64,000 bases of DNA, taken from contig JAUCEF010000003.1 in NCBI GenBank assembly GCA_033558025.1, positions 1,204,001 to 1,268,000 on the forward strand, in the 5' to 3' direction. Each line of letters begins with the position of its first letter. The stretch's first letter is position 1. Of the stretch, positions 42,781-51,842 are shown in pieces. The notes beneath the pieces are model-generated. The model ran no database searches. It was not told the origin of the DNA and was given only the letters and a program-made list of their open reading frames with translations. The translations under genes were made by a program, and so were the position numbers. This stretch comes from Phytophthora sp. 'mugwort'. Lineage: Eukaryota; Oomycota; Peronosporomycetes; Peronosporales; Peronosporaceae.

Positions 42781-44758
42781 AGTGGTTTCTCCCTGTAATC
42801 TATTCTATAGATTAAGAGTCTTGAGCTTCTACAAGCTAGTGATGTCGCCGCGTCGCTCTACCCATATTGCTGCACTAACGCAAGCTTCAGCTCCAACTCC
42901 AGCTCAACCCCAAATGCAAGCCCAAGCCTCCCAACCGCAACAGGTGACGCCTGGCCAAGTAACGCCAGGAAGCCCCGCGCCAAGGCGATCTCACTCAGTC
43001 TCCCCGGCCTGGCAGTCCAAGTGGAGGTCCAACCTGTGGTGGAGGTCCAGCTCATACCGCCCTGTCAGCTCAAAGACCAGACCAGGCTTCTGTCGCGCTG
43101 CCTGTGACCCCTTTGCCTGCGACTACGGTACGGCTCCTCAGGACAGGCCAAGTGCTCCACCGGCCCCAGCGTTCTCTGGCATACAGAGCCAAGGTACTCC
43201 CTACCAGCACCCATCTTGTTTCCTTTTCCGGAATATCTGCCAGCAACCACAATAGTCGTGTCCCAACCCGCGGAGGCCGTAATGCCTGCCGGCGGAAAGC
43301 CTAGTCGGAAGAATATCACGGTGGAACGATATTCTGGCTTTGTGCTTCCGGGTACATTCGATTCGGGGGTGCGGCGCTGGTGGCGCACGTTCCGGAACCA
43401 ACTATCGGATGCTTAAGTTCTGGATGGGTACCAATGGATGGACCTACAATGCCGTAGCATCTTTGCACTCTCTCCCAGTGGTGACGCAGCCGATTGGTAC
43501 TCAGAGATACGAGCGGCACGCTCCGACCTGGCCCTGCCGCTATTGGTGAGCTCCTCATCGACAAGTTCAAGTCCAAACTGCGTGAGCAGGAGTTGGTAAG
43601 CCGAATCATGACAGAGCAGAAGCGACGCCAGGAAACCTACCAAGAGTATGCCCAGCGCTTGCTGAATATGGCAGACTCACCGCCCGGCGGGGTAAATGTT
43701 AATGCCAATGAACGCCAAGCAATATATACTTTTATCAAGCGCGCCTACTACAAGCACTCGGACGAGCTGAAGTCATTCGTCGGAACTCTCATGGTCAGCA
43801 TGGCAGCTGCGCAGAAGTTGAACGCCTAGTTGACCATATATATTATACATAGCAGAAAGTGATAGCACACTCCCGCCCAAATCAGCCCCTACAGACTCCC
43901 GCAACGGTGGGTACAAACGTGTCAAAATTGAAAGAGCTTCAGGGGCCGGAAGATCCAGTGGCAGTGTAGCGATAGACAAATCAACTTTTGTCGAGCACAA
44001 ACACAAGAAGCCGCACGGTGGCAGAAGGCCCTCGGCGAGCAAGCACGAGATGCTGGATCGAACACGCGTTGTTTTGTCTGCCAGAATTATGAACACTTTG
44101 CGCGTACTTGCCCCCATCGACAAGGCAGAGAGACGACAACGTCGCGTCTACAAGGAAGCGCGGCAGCTGCACTGGATGAGGACGGCGCGTGAAGTGGTGG
44201 CGTCAAGTAGAAGAGGGTCTTTATTGACTCTGCGCATCCTTCCATTTGACAGGCCGCTTGAAGGATATGATGAACGTGCAAACAATGGCTCAGCCACTGA
44301 CAGTCACTGTGGCCGACGGACGAGTTAGATTCAGGTTCAAACTGTCGGCACCTTGCTTCTCCCAGTGATGAAGCGAAATGGCCGAAAACAAGGGTCCGAC
44401 CGAATACGAATCTACAACGTCTACCATGTACCCACACTGTCGGTTACCCTCCTCTCGGTGTCACAGTTGGTCCACTCGGGGCACATCGTGAGGTCCGACA
44501 ACAATGAATGGAGTGTAATGCGGGACAAGGACCGCGAGGAGCTTCTCTCCTTCCCGAGAAGTTAATGGCGTATACGAGGTTGTGACGCCAGACTGATCGG
44601 AATTTGTATTTTTAGCTGCACTACGAGAGCAAGCTCTAAAGCAGCCGAGTTCTAAGGTTTATCGGGGGCGACAAGCAGGAGTTCCGGTATCCAGTATCAA
44701 GACAGTGAGAACGGACGGAGGAACAGAGTTTGTGTGTTTAGAAGTGGTGAAAATAATT
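42640..44758 (+). mobile_element. Ty1/copia element, 5' half: LTR, gag, pre-integrase, integrase start
   Basis: After the LTR, an ATG at 42842 opens a Gln/Pro/Thr-rich gag N-terminus. The capsid part reads GGKPSRKNITVERYSGFVLP then GTFDSGVRRWWRTFRNQL, KFKSKLREQELVSRIMTEQK then YQEYAQRLLNMADSPPGGV and ERQAIYTFIKRAYYKHSDEL (43270-43800). It continues through the basic gag end to the pre-integrase block VYHVPTLSVTLLSVSQLVHS then GHIVRSDNNEWSVM (44420-44520), and to integrase VRTDGGTEFVCLEVVKI, where it stops at 44758. Gag is frameshifted at least twice. RT, RNase H and the 3' LTR are absent. The break lies about 200 bp upstream of the GST start codon. Confidence 0.8.
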
Positions 44759-44954
44759 GGCCTTGTGTGTTTGTGGCGTTTTTGAGGACTTTGTTGTGGT
44801 TTTGGAGCCTTGTCCATGCTTTGTCTCCGATTATTTGACGTGTTGTCTCGGCGCTATTCAATTGGCCAATCTGCAAAATACACGTGTAAACGCACACCAC
44901 ATTTCCTTTTGCTGCATATTGTCATTGTGCTCCACTACGGCCCGAAGAACGACA

Positions 44955-46025
44955 ATGTCGCAGCAGGTGACTACGACGCCCGCCGTCGACTCGGACCCGA
45001 ACCGCTTGGTTTCCAGCGAAGATGAGATGCTCCGCCTAGCGCCACAGCCGCAGGAGCGCGTGGTCTATTGGGGATCCGGTAGTCCGCAGGGTGAGCGAGC
45101 GTTCGAGACCCATACGAGTCTGTCTCTCCACCTTGAGATGAGATGACGTTGCTAATTAACCTGCTGCGATTCTGTCTGCATAGCCTGGCGCATCCTGATT
45201 GCGTTGGAGGAGAAAAAGCTGCCGTACCGCAGCGTATGCGTTAGCTTCTCCAGCGGCGTGCTCAAGACGCCCTTCTTCCGCGCGCTGAACCCGCGCATGC
45301 GGATCCCCGTGCTCGTGGAGCCCGTGGAGCTGCTGTCTTCTAGTATGAACGACAGAGAGACACATGAGATAATGGATCCTAAGAGCAAGGTGGCTGAGGC
45401 CGCCATGGGCATCTCCCGACTCATGACGCAGACCACGTCGCAGTACCGCACTATCGTCTACGAGTCCGGTGCGATCCTCGAATATCTAGAGAAGAAGTAC
45501 CCTCAGGCGCCGTGTATGCCCGCCTCATCAGCGTTGTATGCGGTAGCGCAGTCCCGACTGCACGAAGCCAACGAGATTCTGTCGGTTGTGGGCGACCTGG
45601 TCGTGTATCTGCGTCGATTCCCACAGGAGAAGCGCAATCCGGCCATCGTCAATGCAAAATGGGCGTCTGTGGAGAACGAACTAAGTCTGTGGGAGTCGTA
45701 CCTCGATGGCCACCAGTTCCTCGTGGACCCAGAAGTGCCATATCTGTGTGATTTCACGCTCTTTACCAATGTCGCCTACGCTGTGCGGTGTGGCTTGCAG
45801 CTTGACGGACTTTACCCGCGGTTGGCAATGTTTTATGTGCGATTGTGTGCACGCGCCTCGATCGAGATGACCTGGCCGCCTCATTGGCGAACAACATTCG
45901 GCTCCAAAGTGCTTACCAAGACATGTTGTTACTGCGGTGGCCAAGCCGACCAGCCGTGCGTCTGCAAACAACGGCCGATGGCGCCCCCACATCCTGCACT
46001 GCACACCACCCAACAGTTATCGTGA
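44955..46025 (+). CDS. Glutathione S-transferase, two exons
   Basis: Exon 1 is 44955-45090, exon 2 45184-46025, together 325 aa. GSTs conjugate glutathione to electrophiles, usually in the cytosol. The thioredoxin-like domain starts VVYWGSGSPQ|AWRILIALEE (splice joint at the bar) and runs through KTPFFRALNPRMRIPVLVE to TIVYESGAILEYLEKKYPQA, where E-S-G-A is the glutathione-binding turn (the cis-Pro is in R-I-P-V-L). The helical C-terminal domain ends SIEMTWPPHW, followed by an unusual Cys/His/Pro-rich tail of about 45 residues. About 40 extra residues sit between the cis-Pro strand and E-S-G. The start is the ATG at 44955; an upstream open frame lacks support. An AATAAA lies near 46090. Confidence 0.87.
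45091..45183 (+). other. Intron in GST gene
   Basis: Starts GTGAGC and ends TCTGCATAG, with a branch-site-like GCTAATTAAC about 25 bases before the 3' end. Removal restores a continuous GST N-terminus (Ser-Pro-Gln-Ala-Trp-Arg). Without splicing, exon 1 would stop at 45146. Confidence 0.88.
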
Positions 46026-46268
46026 TACTACCATAGGAATACTGTGCCCATTCAATGACTTCCTGCGAAACATGACGCAGAAATACAAAAATAAATTGTG
46101 CAGACCTCCCCCTATCACCTTTTAACACTTAACAACTTCTTAAGCTGACCTGCAAATTACATGAACTTCAAATAGTCCTTAAATTGGCTCAGTACCTTAC
46201 CATTGCTCCTCTTTTGTGTTTGTAATCACAGGTGCTTTTCTCTCTGCCAGTGCATTTTCCTTCCGAAA

Positions 46269-48053
46269 TCAGAGCAGTCCAACCTTGCGCAGGAAAAGCT
46301 GCGCGCGGCGCAGCGTCAGCTCTTTTTCCTTTTCCGTGTTGACGACACTGCACTCGGCCATCGTGTCGCGCTCGGGATAGTGCCATTCTTTCTCCATATG
46401 CTCGTAAACTTCCCACGTGGCGTCCGAAATGTCGTTCTTTCGGGCCAACATTCGCCCCTTGATGATCTCCCGATCACACTCGCACATGATCAAGGCAAAT
46501 AACGCGCCTTCGGTGTGAGCTGCCGTGAAAAAATTCTGTCGCTGAACTGGATCCCGAAAGGTGGCGTCGACGACCACGCGCTCCCCTTTGCGCAAATGTT
46601 TGACGCATAATTTCAATATCTCGTCATACGTGCGCCGAGTCATTTCAGGAGTATACAATCCCTCTTCCAAACGTCCTTCACTCTTTGTCATGGAGTCTCC
46701 ACCTTCTCCACTTGCGTTCTTAGAAGCTATTTGTTCTCCAATTTCTTTACGAATTGCATCCGAGCGTAACCACACCAAAGTATTGTCACTTTCTGCCAAC
46801 ATTTTGGACAAATTGGATTTACCACTAGCAGGTAACCCTCCAACAAGGATCAAACACGGTCGTTGCGGAGGTGGACTCAATAGTTCCAGTGCTACCAACC
46901 AGTAACAATGTGCGTGTTGAACTTCCTCTGCTCGACGCCCTGCCGGTAAGGTGGGGTCCATCACTCGAAACCCGCACACTTTGGCTCGCACCACTGCACG
47001 ATACGCAGTGTAGAACGTAAACAAATCCGTATTTTCTGGCGAGTTCTGCACTGCCTTGAGGAGATATTGCTGCTGCAGAAATCGAGCAAGGTCGGGACGG
47101 CCCTTACGCCAAATGTCCATTGACAAGAACGCAACATCCGACAGTGGGTCACCGAATCGGAACTGCTCGTTAAACTCAATGCAATCCAAAACCGCAAACC
47201 TCCCGTCCTTGTTGGACGCATGAGGAAGTCTGTAGATGTGCTCGAGTCGTAGATCTCCATGGGTATCACAAATGTAGCCATTCTCCACCCGAGACTCGAA
47301 TGTATGCTTGAGTTTCTTCAACCATGCGTACGATAGCTCCTTCACCCGACGATACACTGGCTCACTAACTGTCATTCCCGTGTGTGAAGCAGTTTGGTAA
47401 AAGTTCTCGTCGATGTTGTGGCGGATGACTGGTTCACTCCCAAAGTGGTCGATCTTTGGTCCACGACGTGCGTCAGCATGAAACTCGACGAGCTTTCCCG
47501 CTACTTGGTCCAGGATCCCCTCCGTCAGCTCACCGTGGTCCATAAGATACAGTAACGTGCAGTCATCTGGCAGACGCACCATATGCACCGCCCACTCGAT
47601 GATCTCCCCGAATTGATCGTTAAGCCACCAGTCCAAGTTGCCGTTCTTCTCTGGCGTCCAGAAGTCGTCGCATCGCACACAGACTTGACGTGTCTCTCTC
47701 TTCATAGACACTGGAACGACGCCCATGTACACGTCCGGCGCGAGTCGTTTATTCAGTTGCACCTCAGCGAAACAAGCCTGGAAACGTTTATACAACGTGG
47801 AGAAGTCTGCAAAGCCGAAATTCACTTGTTTCTTCACTTTATAGACGCGCTCCCGCAGCACGAAGACCATCGACATGTGTGTGTGCACCACACGGACTCT
47901 GTCGACGTCGTCCTGGCCACTAGGAAACGCCACTCGCTCGGCATCGGCGTTCGGGAACACATACGTATTGGGATCCTCAAGCGCTCGCTCCAGTTCCTTC
48001 TGCGGGACCTCCAAAGGCGGAGCCTGTTTGTGCTTTGGACGTCGTGGCTCCAT
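46269..48053 (-). CDS. Aminoglycoside-phosphotransferase-like / P-loop kinase fusion protein
   Basis: A 594-aa single-exon protein with ATG at 48051-48053 (the open frame extends six codons upstream but without ATG). Residues about 55-385 form a choline/aminoglycoside-kinase-like fold: the Brenner motif HGDLRLEHIYR (about 265-275) gives the catalytic Asp, and DCIEFNEQFRFGDPLSDVAF (about 290-309) contains the metal-binding region. Residues about 398-590 are a P-loop kinase with Walker A GGLPASGKS (about 405-413), VVVDATFRDPVQRQ, and an R-x-L-x-R-K lid-type segment. Fused proteins of this arrangement are common in bacteria as bifunctional phosphotransferase/ATP-binding proteins of unproven substrate, so bacterial ancestry is likely. 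It shares a short divergent intergenic region with FAM21 and converges on GST. Confidence 0.87.
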   Translation of the reverse strand: MEPRRPKHKQAPPLEVPQKELERALEDPNTYVFPNADAERVAFPSGQDDVDRVRVVHTHMSMVFVLRERVYKVKKQVNFGFADFSTLYKRFQACFAEVQLNKRLAPDVYMGVVPVSMKRETRQVCVRCDDFWTPEKNGNLDWWLNDQFGEIIEWAVHMVRLPDDCTLLYLMDHGELTEGILDQVAGKLVEFHADARRGPKIDHFGSEPVIRHNIDENFYQTASHTGMTVSEPVYRRVKELSYAWLKKLKHTFESRVENGYICDTHGDLRLEHIYRLPHASNKDGRFAVLDCIEFNEQFRFGDPLSDVAFLSMDIWRKGRPDLARFLQQQYLLKAVQNSPENTDLFTFYTAYRAVVRAKVCGFRVMDPTLPAGRRAEEVQHAHCYWLVALELLSPPPQRPCLILVGGLPASGKSNLSKMLAESDNTLVWLRSDAIRKEIGEQIASKNASGEGGDSMTKSEGRLEEGLYTPEMTRRTYDEILKLCVKHLRKGERVVVDATFRDPVQRQNFFTAAHTEGALFALIMCECDREIIKGRMLARKNDISDATWEVYEHMEKEWHYPERDTMAECSVVNTEKEKELTLRRAQLFLRKVGLL

Positions 48054-48221
48054 CGTCGAGGCAAACGGCAACTGCGTAGTCTCTTGCGATCACTTCAACT
48101 TGTTTTAGTGGTCTTCCCCCATTTTAGTGCCCTCAATGTGTGACACACCAACGTCCCCTTTCTTCAATCTAACAACTTGCCTTCAGTACTGACTGACGGA
48201 GTAATCAGAGGCTCTTCCAAG
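48054..48221. promoter_or_regulatory. 168-bp divergent promoter region between kinase and FAM21 genes
   Basis: The two ATGs face away from each other with 168 bp between. The region contains CT-rich stretches (CCCCTTTCTTCAATC near 48155) on the FAM21 side, as often seen at oomycete start sites. No TATA box is visible. Shared regulation is inferred from distance alone. Confidence 0.5.
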
Positions 48222-51110
48222 ATGGCCGAGATGCTGGCGCTGGAGGCCGCGCCAGGTTTCGAGAGCGCGCTGACAGTGATCCCTCCCCCTCCCCCTGTTG
48301 GTGACGGAGAACGTGCGTCTGTGCCGGCGCCTCCCCGCGACGATCCCGAGGCCGACATCGTCATGCCCAAGGCACCCGAGGCCAAGACGCTGGCCGATCT
48401 GGCGCATGAAGTGGGCAACTGGACGCTACACTCGGACCACGAACTGCACGCGTTCCTGAAGCGGTACTCGGCCGACCTGTTCGCGCGCACGAAGGACCTG
48501 GAAGACAGCGTACGCGACATTGCGGCCGAGGCGGACTCGGCCCACGTGCGGCTCAAGAACACGTTCAACCAGTTTCTTATGCTCTCTAACAACCAGTTTA
48601 TCGAGAACCGCGTGTACGACGAGGAGCAGGAGGATTTCTTTGGCGTGGAGAGTGGTCAGGCCAGTCCGGACACAGTCGAGAAGGAGGAGCAAGCTACCGA
48701 GAGCGCCATTGCAGTCACTGCGGAGAGCAAAGAGGGAGGCGCCAAGGCGGCCGCTGAGTCCATTGTTAACAAGTACAGGTCGGCTCTGGACATGGGTATG
48801 GAGGCCATGAAGCTTTTTGTCATGATGGACGACGAGGACGACGACACAAGCGAGACATCGTCCCAGTTTGAGACTGTCTTGGATATCTACAACGAACGCC
48901 CGCTGCCGTTTATCATTGGTACTCGAGAGTTTTTAGAGGACGAGACGCTGGGACTGGGCGCCGCACCCGAGGACTATTCTGACAGTGACAGCGACTCGAG
49001 CTATGGATCGTCGTACAGCAGCTCCGACTCGGATTCTGACTCGGTATCGTCGGGTGACGAGTCTCCGAATTCGAGGGAAAAGAAACACTCGTCACGCTCG
49101 AGATCACGCTATCGGTCCAGTTCGGAGGAATCGGACGAGTCTTCAGTTGCGGCGCCACCACCGAGACGACGCGCAGATTCGGACGAGAGTGATACGAGTG
49201 GACTATTTGGACGCCCACCACAGACTGAGCCGCCCAGACGACGCGCAGACTCGGATGAAAGTTCTACTAGCGGACTATTTGGTCGACCGTCTGTACCGGA
49301 ATCGGCGCCTTCGCTTCCAAGAGCGTCTTCATCGCGTAGTTCCCGTCGTCGCCCTGTGTTTGACGACGGTGACGACGGTGATGAAAGTGATGATAGCGAC
49401 TGGACGAGTGACAGTGACAATGATGGCAAGAAGACGCCAAAACGCAAGCAGAGCTCGGCGAGTCGCCGTGAAGAGCCACCTCCGCCGTTTGCTGCCCCCA
49501 TGCCAGCAAGAAGAAGACAATTTTTTGACAGCTCAGATGAAGAGAGTGATGCTGGGTTGTTCGGCTCCACGTCGACAGACAAACCGCGTGTGTTTGCTAC
49601 AGATGAAGCGGATGTGTCCACGCAGCGTGCTCCCCACCTTGCTGAGCAATCATCTACTAGCGACGACCTGTTTGGTGGCAGCACCAGCAGCCCCAAGCGT
49701 CGTAATAGCAGCAAGCATCTAACCCCACGACGATCAGATTCGTTCGGCTCGTCTTCTTCCGAGGAAGATGGCGGGTTGTTCGGCAGCGCCAAAGAATCCA
49801 AAGCTCCGAGTGCGCAGTCGCCACCGCAAGGCTTCCGCTTGCCGCCGATGGGTGAGACGACGGAACGGGAGCCGAATGGGCTGGAATCGAAGAAGAGTTT
49901 TCTCTCTAGCGATAGCGACGCCGAGTCTACGACAAGCGGTCTTTTTGGACGCCCGTCTAGTATTACTAAAGACACGAAAAAGCCTGCCGGTGTTTCGGTA
50001 TTGCCGCCTCCTCAACAATCCCGGCGACTCGACTTCTCGGAGGACAGCAGCGATGACGATGATGATGGCGGCCTCTTTGGGGCTGCAACAGCACAACCGA
50101 CGGTACCAGCTGCGAAGCCTGCGGTTGTACCGCCTACTGCTGTCATCCCACCACCTCGACGTCCTACATACTCGGATAGTAGCAGCGACGACGAGGATGA
50201 CGGAGACCTATTTGGTGCTAAACCGAAAGCTGCTCCTATGGCTCCGACAGCTCCTCCACTATCGGTACCTCGTCCGCAACAGGTACAACGAGCTCCTCAA
50301 AGTGGACTTTTCGGTGAAGGTGATAGTGACGACAGCGACGACAGTCATGACGGCGGTCTATTTGGCACAAGTAAGCCAGCCACTACCACAATCCCATCAT
50401 CGTCAGTTGCAATGCCACCTCCAGTTGTCGCTTCCAGGCCTCCACCAGTCACTTCGCACGACGACAGTGACAGCAACAGTGACGACGATGGAGGACTTTT
50501 CGGAATCTCGCAGCCGTTGAAACCTGCCGCCACTACTGCTCCGGTTACTGCTTTGCCTGCTGCTGCCCCGCCTGCGCAGACACGACAATCTCGCGTGCTT
50601 AGCGACTCGAGTGACTCAGACGGAGACGCGCTGTTTGGAGCCCCACCGGTACGACCTGCACCGACATCGACACCGGCACCAACTCCTATCCCTGTATTGA
50701 CACCGGCACCGACACCGGCACCAGCTCCTATCGCTGTATCGACACCTGTAGTAGGTACTTCCGTCCCACCTGCTAGACCATTGATCAATCGGCAAATTTC
50801 ATCAGACGACGACAGCGATGACTGGAGTGACGATGACGGCGGTCTCTTTGGTGCAGCAACATCGAAACCAGCTCCTGCAAATCCAGTCGCAGCCTCGACG
50901 CCAGCCGTAATGGACACTCCAGCACCGAAACCATCTCAAGCTGCAGCGTCGTCAGGTTCGCTGTTCGGATCACCATCAAGCACCTCAGCACCTGCTGTCC
51001 ACCCGCCAATTCCCAGTGCTGCTGCACGAATGCGTGTTGTAGAGTCCGACTCCGACTCGGGTTCTGATTGGGATGGGGATGGCGGGCTCTTTGGTCCTGC
51101 TAAAAAGTAA
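48222..51110 (+). CDS. WASH complex subunit FAM21 (WASHC2) homologue
   Basis: A 962-aa single-exon protein starting at the ATG in CCAAGATGGCC. FAM21 links the WASH actin-nucleating complex to retromer on endosomes. Residues 57-140 form the conserved head (HELHAFLKRYSADLFART, then FLMLSNNQFIENRVYDEE at 118-135), which in animals assembles with the other WASH subunits. After about 180 the chain is disordered and Asp/Ser-rich, with 15 L-F-G motifs from about 326 to 957, most preceded by acidic D/S runs (S-D-D-D-x-G-G-L-F-G). Animal FAM21 uses repeated acidic L-F motifs to bind VPS35, and here the motif is uniformly followed by Gly. The protein ends GGLFGPAKK. Pro/Ala/Thr linkers separate repeats. 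No frame breaks occur. The start codon 45 bases downstream of the open-frame beginning is the first ATG. Confidence 0.9.
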   Translation: MAEMLALEAAPGFESALTVIPPPPPVGDGERASVPAPPRDDPEADIVMPKAPEAKTLADLAHEVGNWTLHSDHELHAFLKRYSADLFARTKDLEDSVRDIAAEADSAHVRLKNTFNQFLMLSNNQFIENRVYDEEQEDFFGVESGQASPDTVEKEEQATESAIAVTAESKEGGAKAAAESIVNKYRSALDMGMEAMKLFVMMDDEDDDTSETSSQFETVLDIYNERPLPFIIGTREFLEDETLGLGAAPEDYSDSDSDSSYGSSYSSSDSDSDSVSSGDESPNSREKKHSSRSRSRYRSSSEESDESSVAAPPPRRRADSDESDTSGLFGRPPQTEPPRRRADSDESSTSGLFGRPSVPESAPSLPRASSSRSSRRRPVFDDGDDGDESDDSDWTSDSDNDGKKTPKRKQSSASRREEPPPPFAAPMPARRRQFFDSSDEESDAGLFGSTSTDKPRVFATDEADVSTQRAPHLAEQSSTSDDLFGGSTSSPKRRNSSKHLTPRRSDSFGSSSSEEDGGLFGSAKESKAPSAQSPPQGFRLPPMGETTEREPNGLESKKSFLSSDSDAESTTSGLFGRPSSITKDTKKPAGVSVLPPPQQSRRLDFSEDSSDDDDDGGLFGAATAQPTVPAAKPAVVPPTAVIPPPRRPTYSDSSSDDEDDGDLFGAKPKAAPMAPTAPPLSVPRPQQVQRAPQSGLFGEGDSDDSDDSHDGGLFGTSKPATTTIPSSSVAMPPPVVASRPPPVTSHDDSDSNSDDDGGLFGISQPLKPAATTAPVTALPAAAPPAQTRQSRVLSDSSDSDGDALFGAPPVRPAPTSTPAPTPIPVLTPAPTPAPAPIAVSTPVVGTSVPPARPLINRQISSDDDSDDWSDDDGGLFGAATSKPAPANPVAASTPAVMDTPAPKPSQAAASSGSLFGSPSSTSAPAVHPPIPSAAARMRVVESDSDSGSDWDGDGGLFGPAKK

Positions 51111-51842
51111 TCATAAACAAGTTGACGCACGCCAGGAAAGCCGAAAATTTCTGTGTGAAGGAAACATGACTGCTAAAAAATACCGTAATCATTTTGTTGA
51201 GAATGGCGACGCGATAGAAGCGATCACCTGGCTCAAGGCTAGTTATTTTAACTGCAACAAGAGGATACTGGAAATCATTAAAAAATGATCATGGCATTGC
51301 GTGCCAAATTTGGTCTTACACAATTATTGCCAGACCCAACATGCGATCGCAACAATTACGGCGAAGCGTCCCAGGAAATCATGTTAAAGAACGTGGCATT
51401 TTTTATTCAGATTTCGTCACGAGCGGCGAGAAGTGGTTGTATGGGTTCAGAACAGAATCGCTTCTGAATACACTTATTCGCGTAGTTGGAATCTTAAATT
51501 TGGGACTGACGAGATGGACACCGCCGCCATCACAGTTCTCTACGAGACTGAAACACTTACCAACCCACTCCCGGTAAATGCTTCGCCCTAAATCCTCGCC
51601 CCACGGCGACAATCTCCGACATACGAACCTTGGATAGAATTTCCAATCCTCTTCACTGATGACTCATCAGTCTTCTCCGCGAATACACACATACATCCCA
51701 GACCAAACAAACGATGAAGGAGAGGTAGTCAGATGTTGGAGAAAGTGGTAGAGATCGATACGTGGTACTAGGCTCATAAAAATTATTTGCGTTTTCACTT
51801 CAATAGCTTCACTGGTCTGCTGCAAAGAACACACTGCCTCTC
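51111..51842. other. Convergent intergenic region between FAM21 and POC1
   Basis: 732 bp between two 3' ends. A 50-codon forward frame (51121-51288) is Lys/Asn-rich and resembles nothing known. No polyadenylation site is certain. Confidence 0.4.

Noticed and set aside
48177..48221. Upstream extension of the FAM21 open frame
   Set aside because: It starts at TTG and lacks conserved sequence; the first ATG at 48,222 has good context and leads into the conserved head.
48985..50917. Long alternative-frame ORFs over the FAM21 gene on both strands
   Set aside because: They are shadows of the Ser/Asp repeat codons in the FAM21 frame, with Arg/Thr-rich or Ser/Gly-rich artefact composition.
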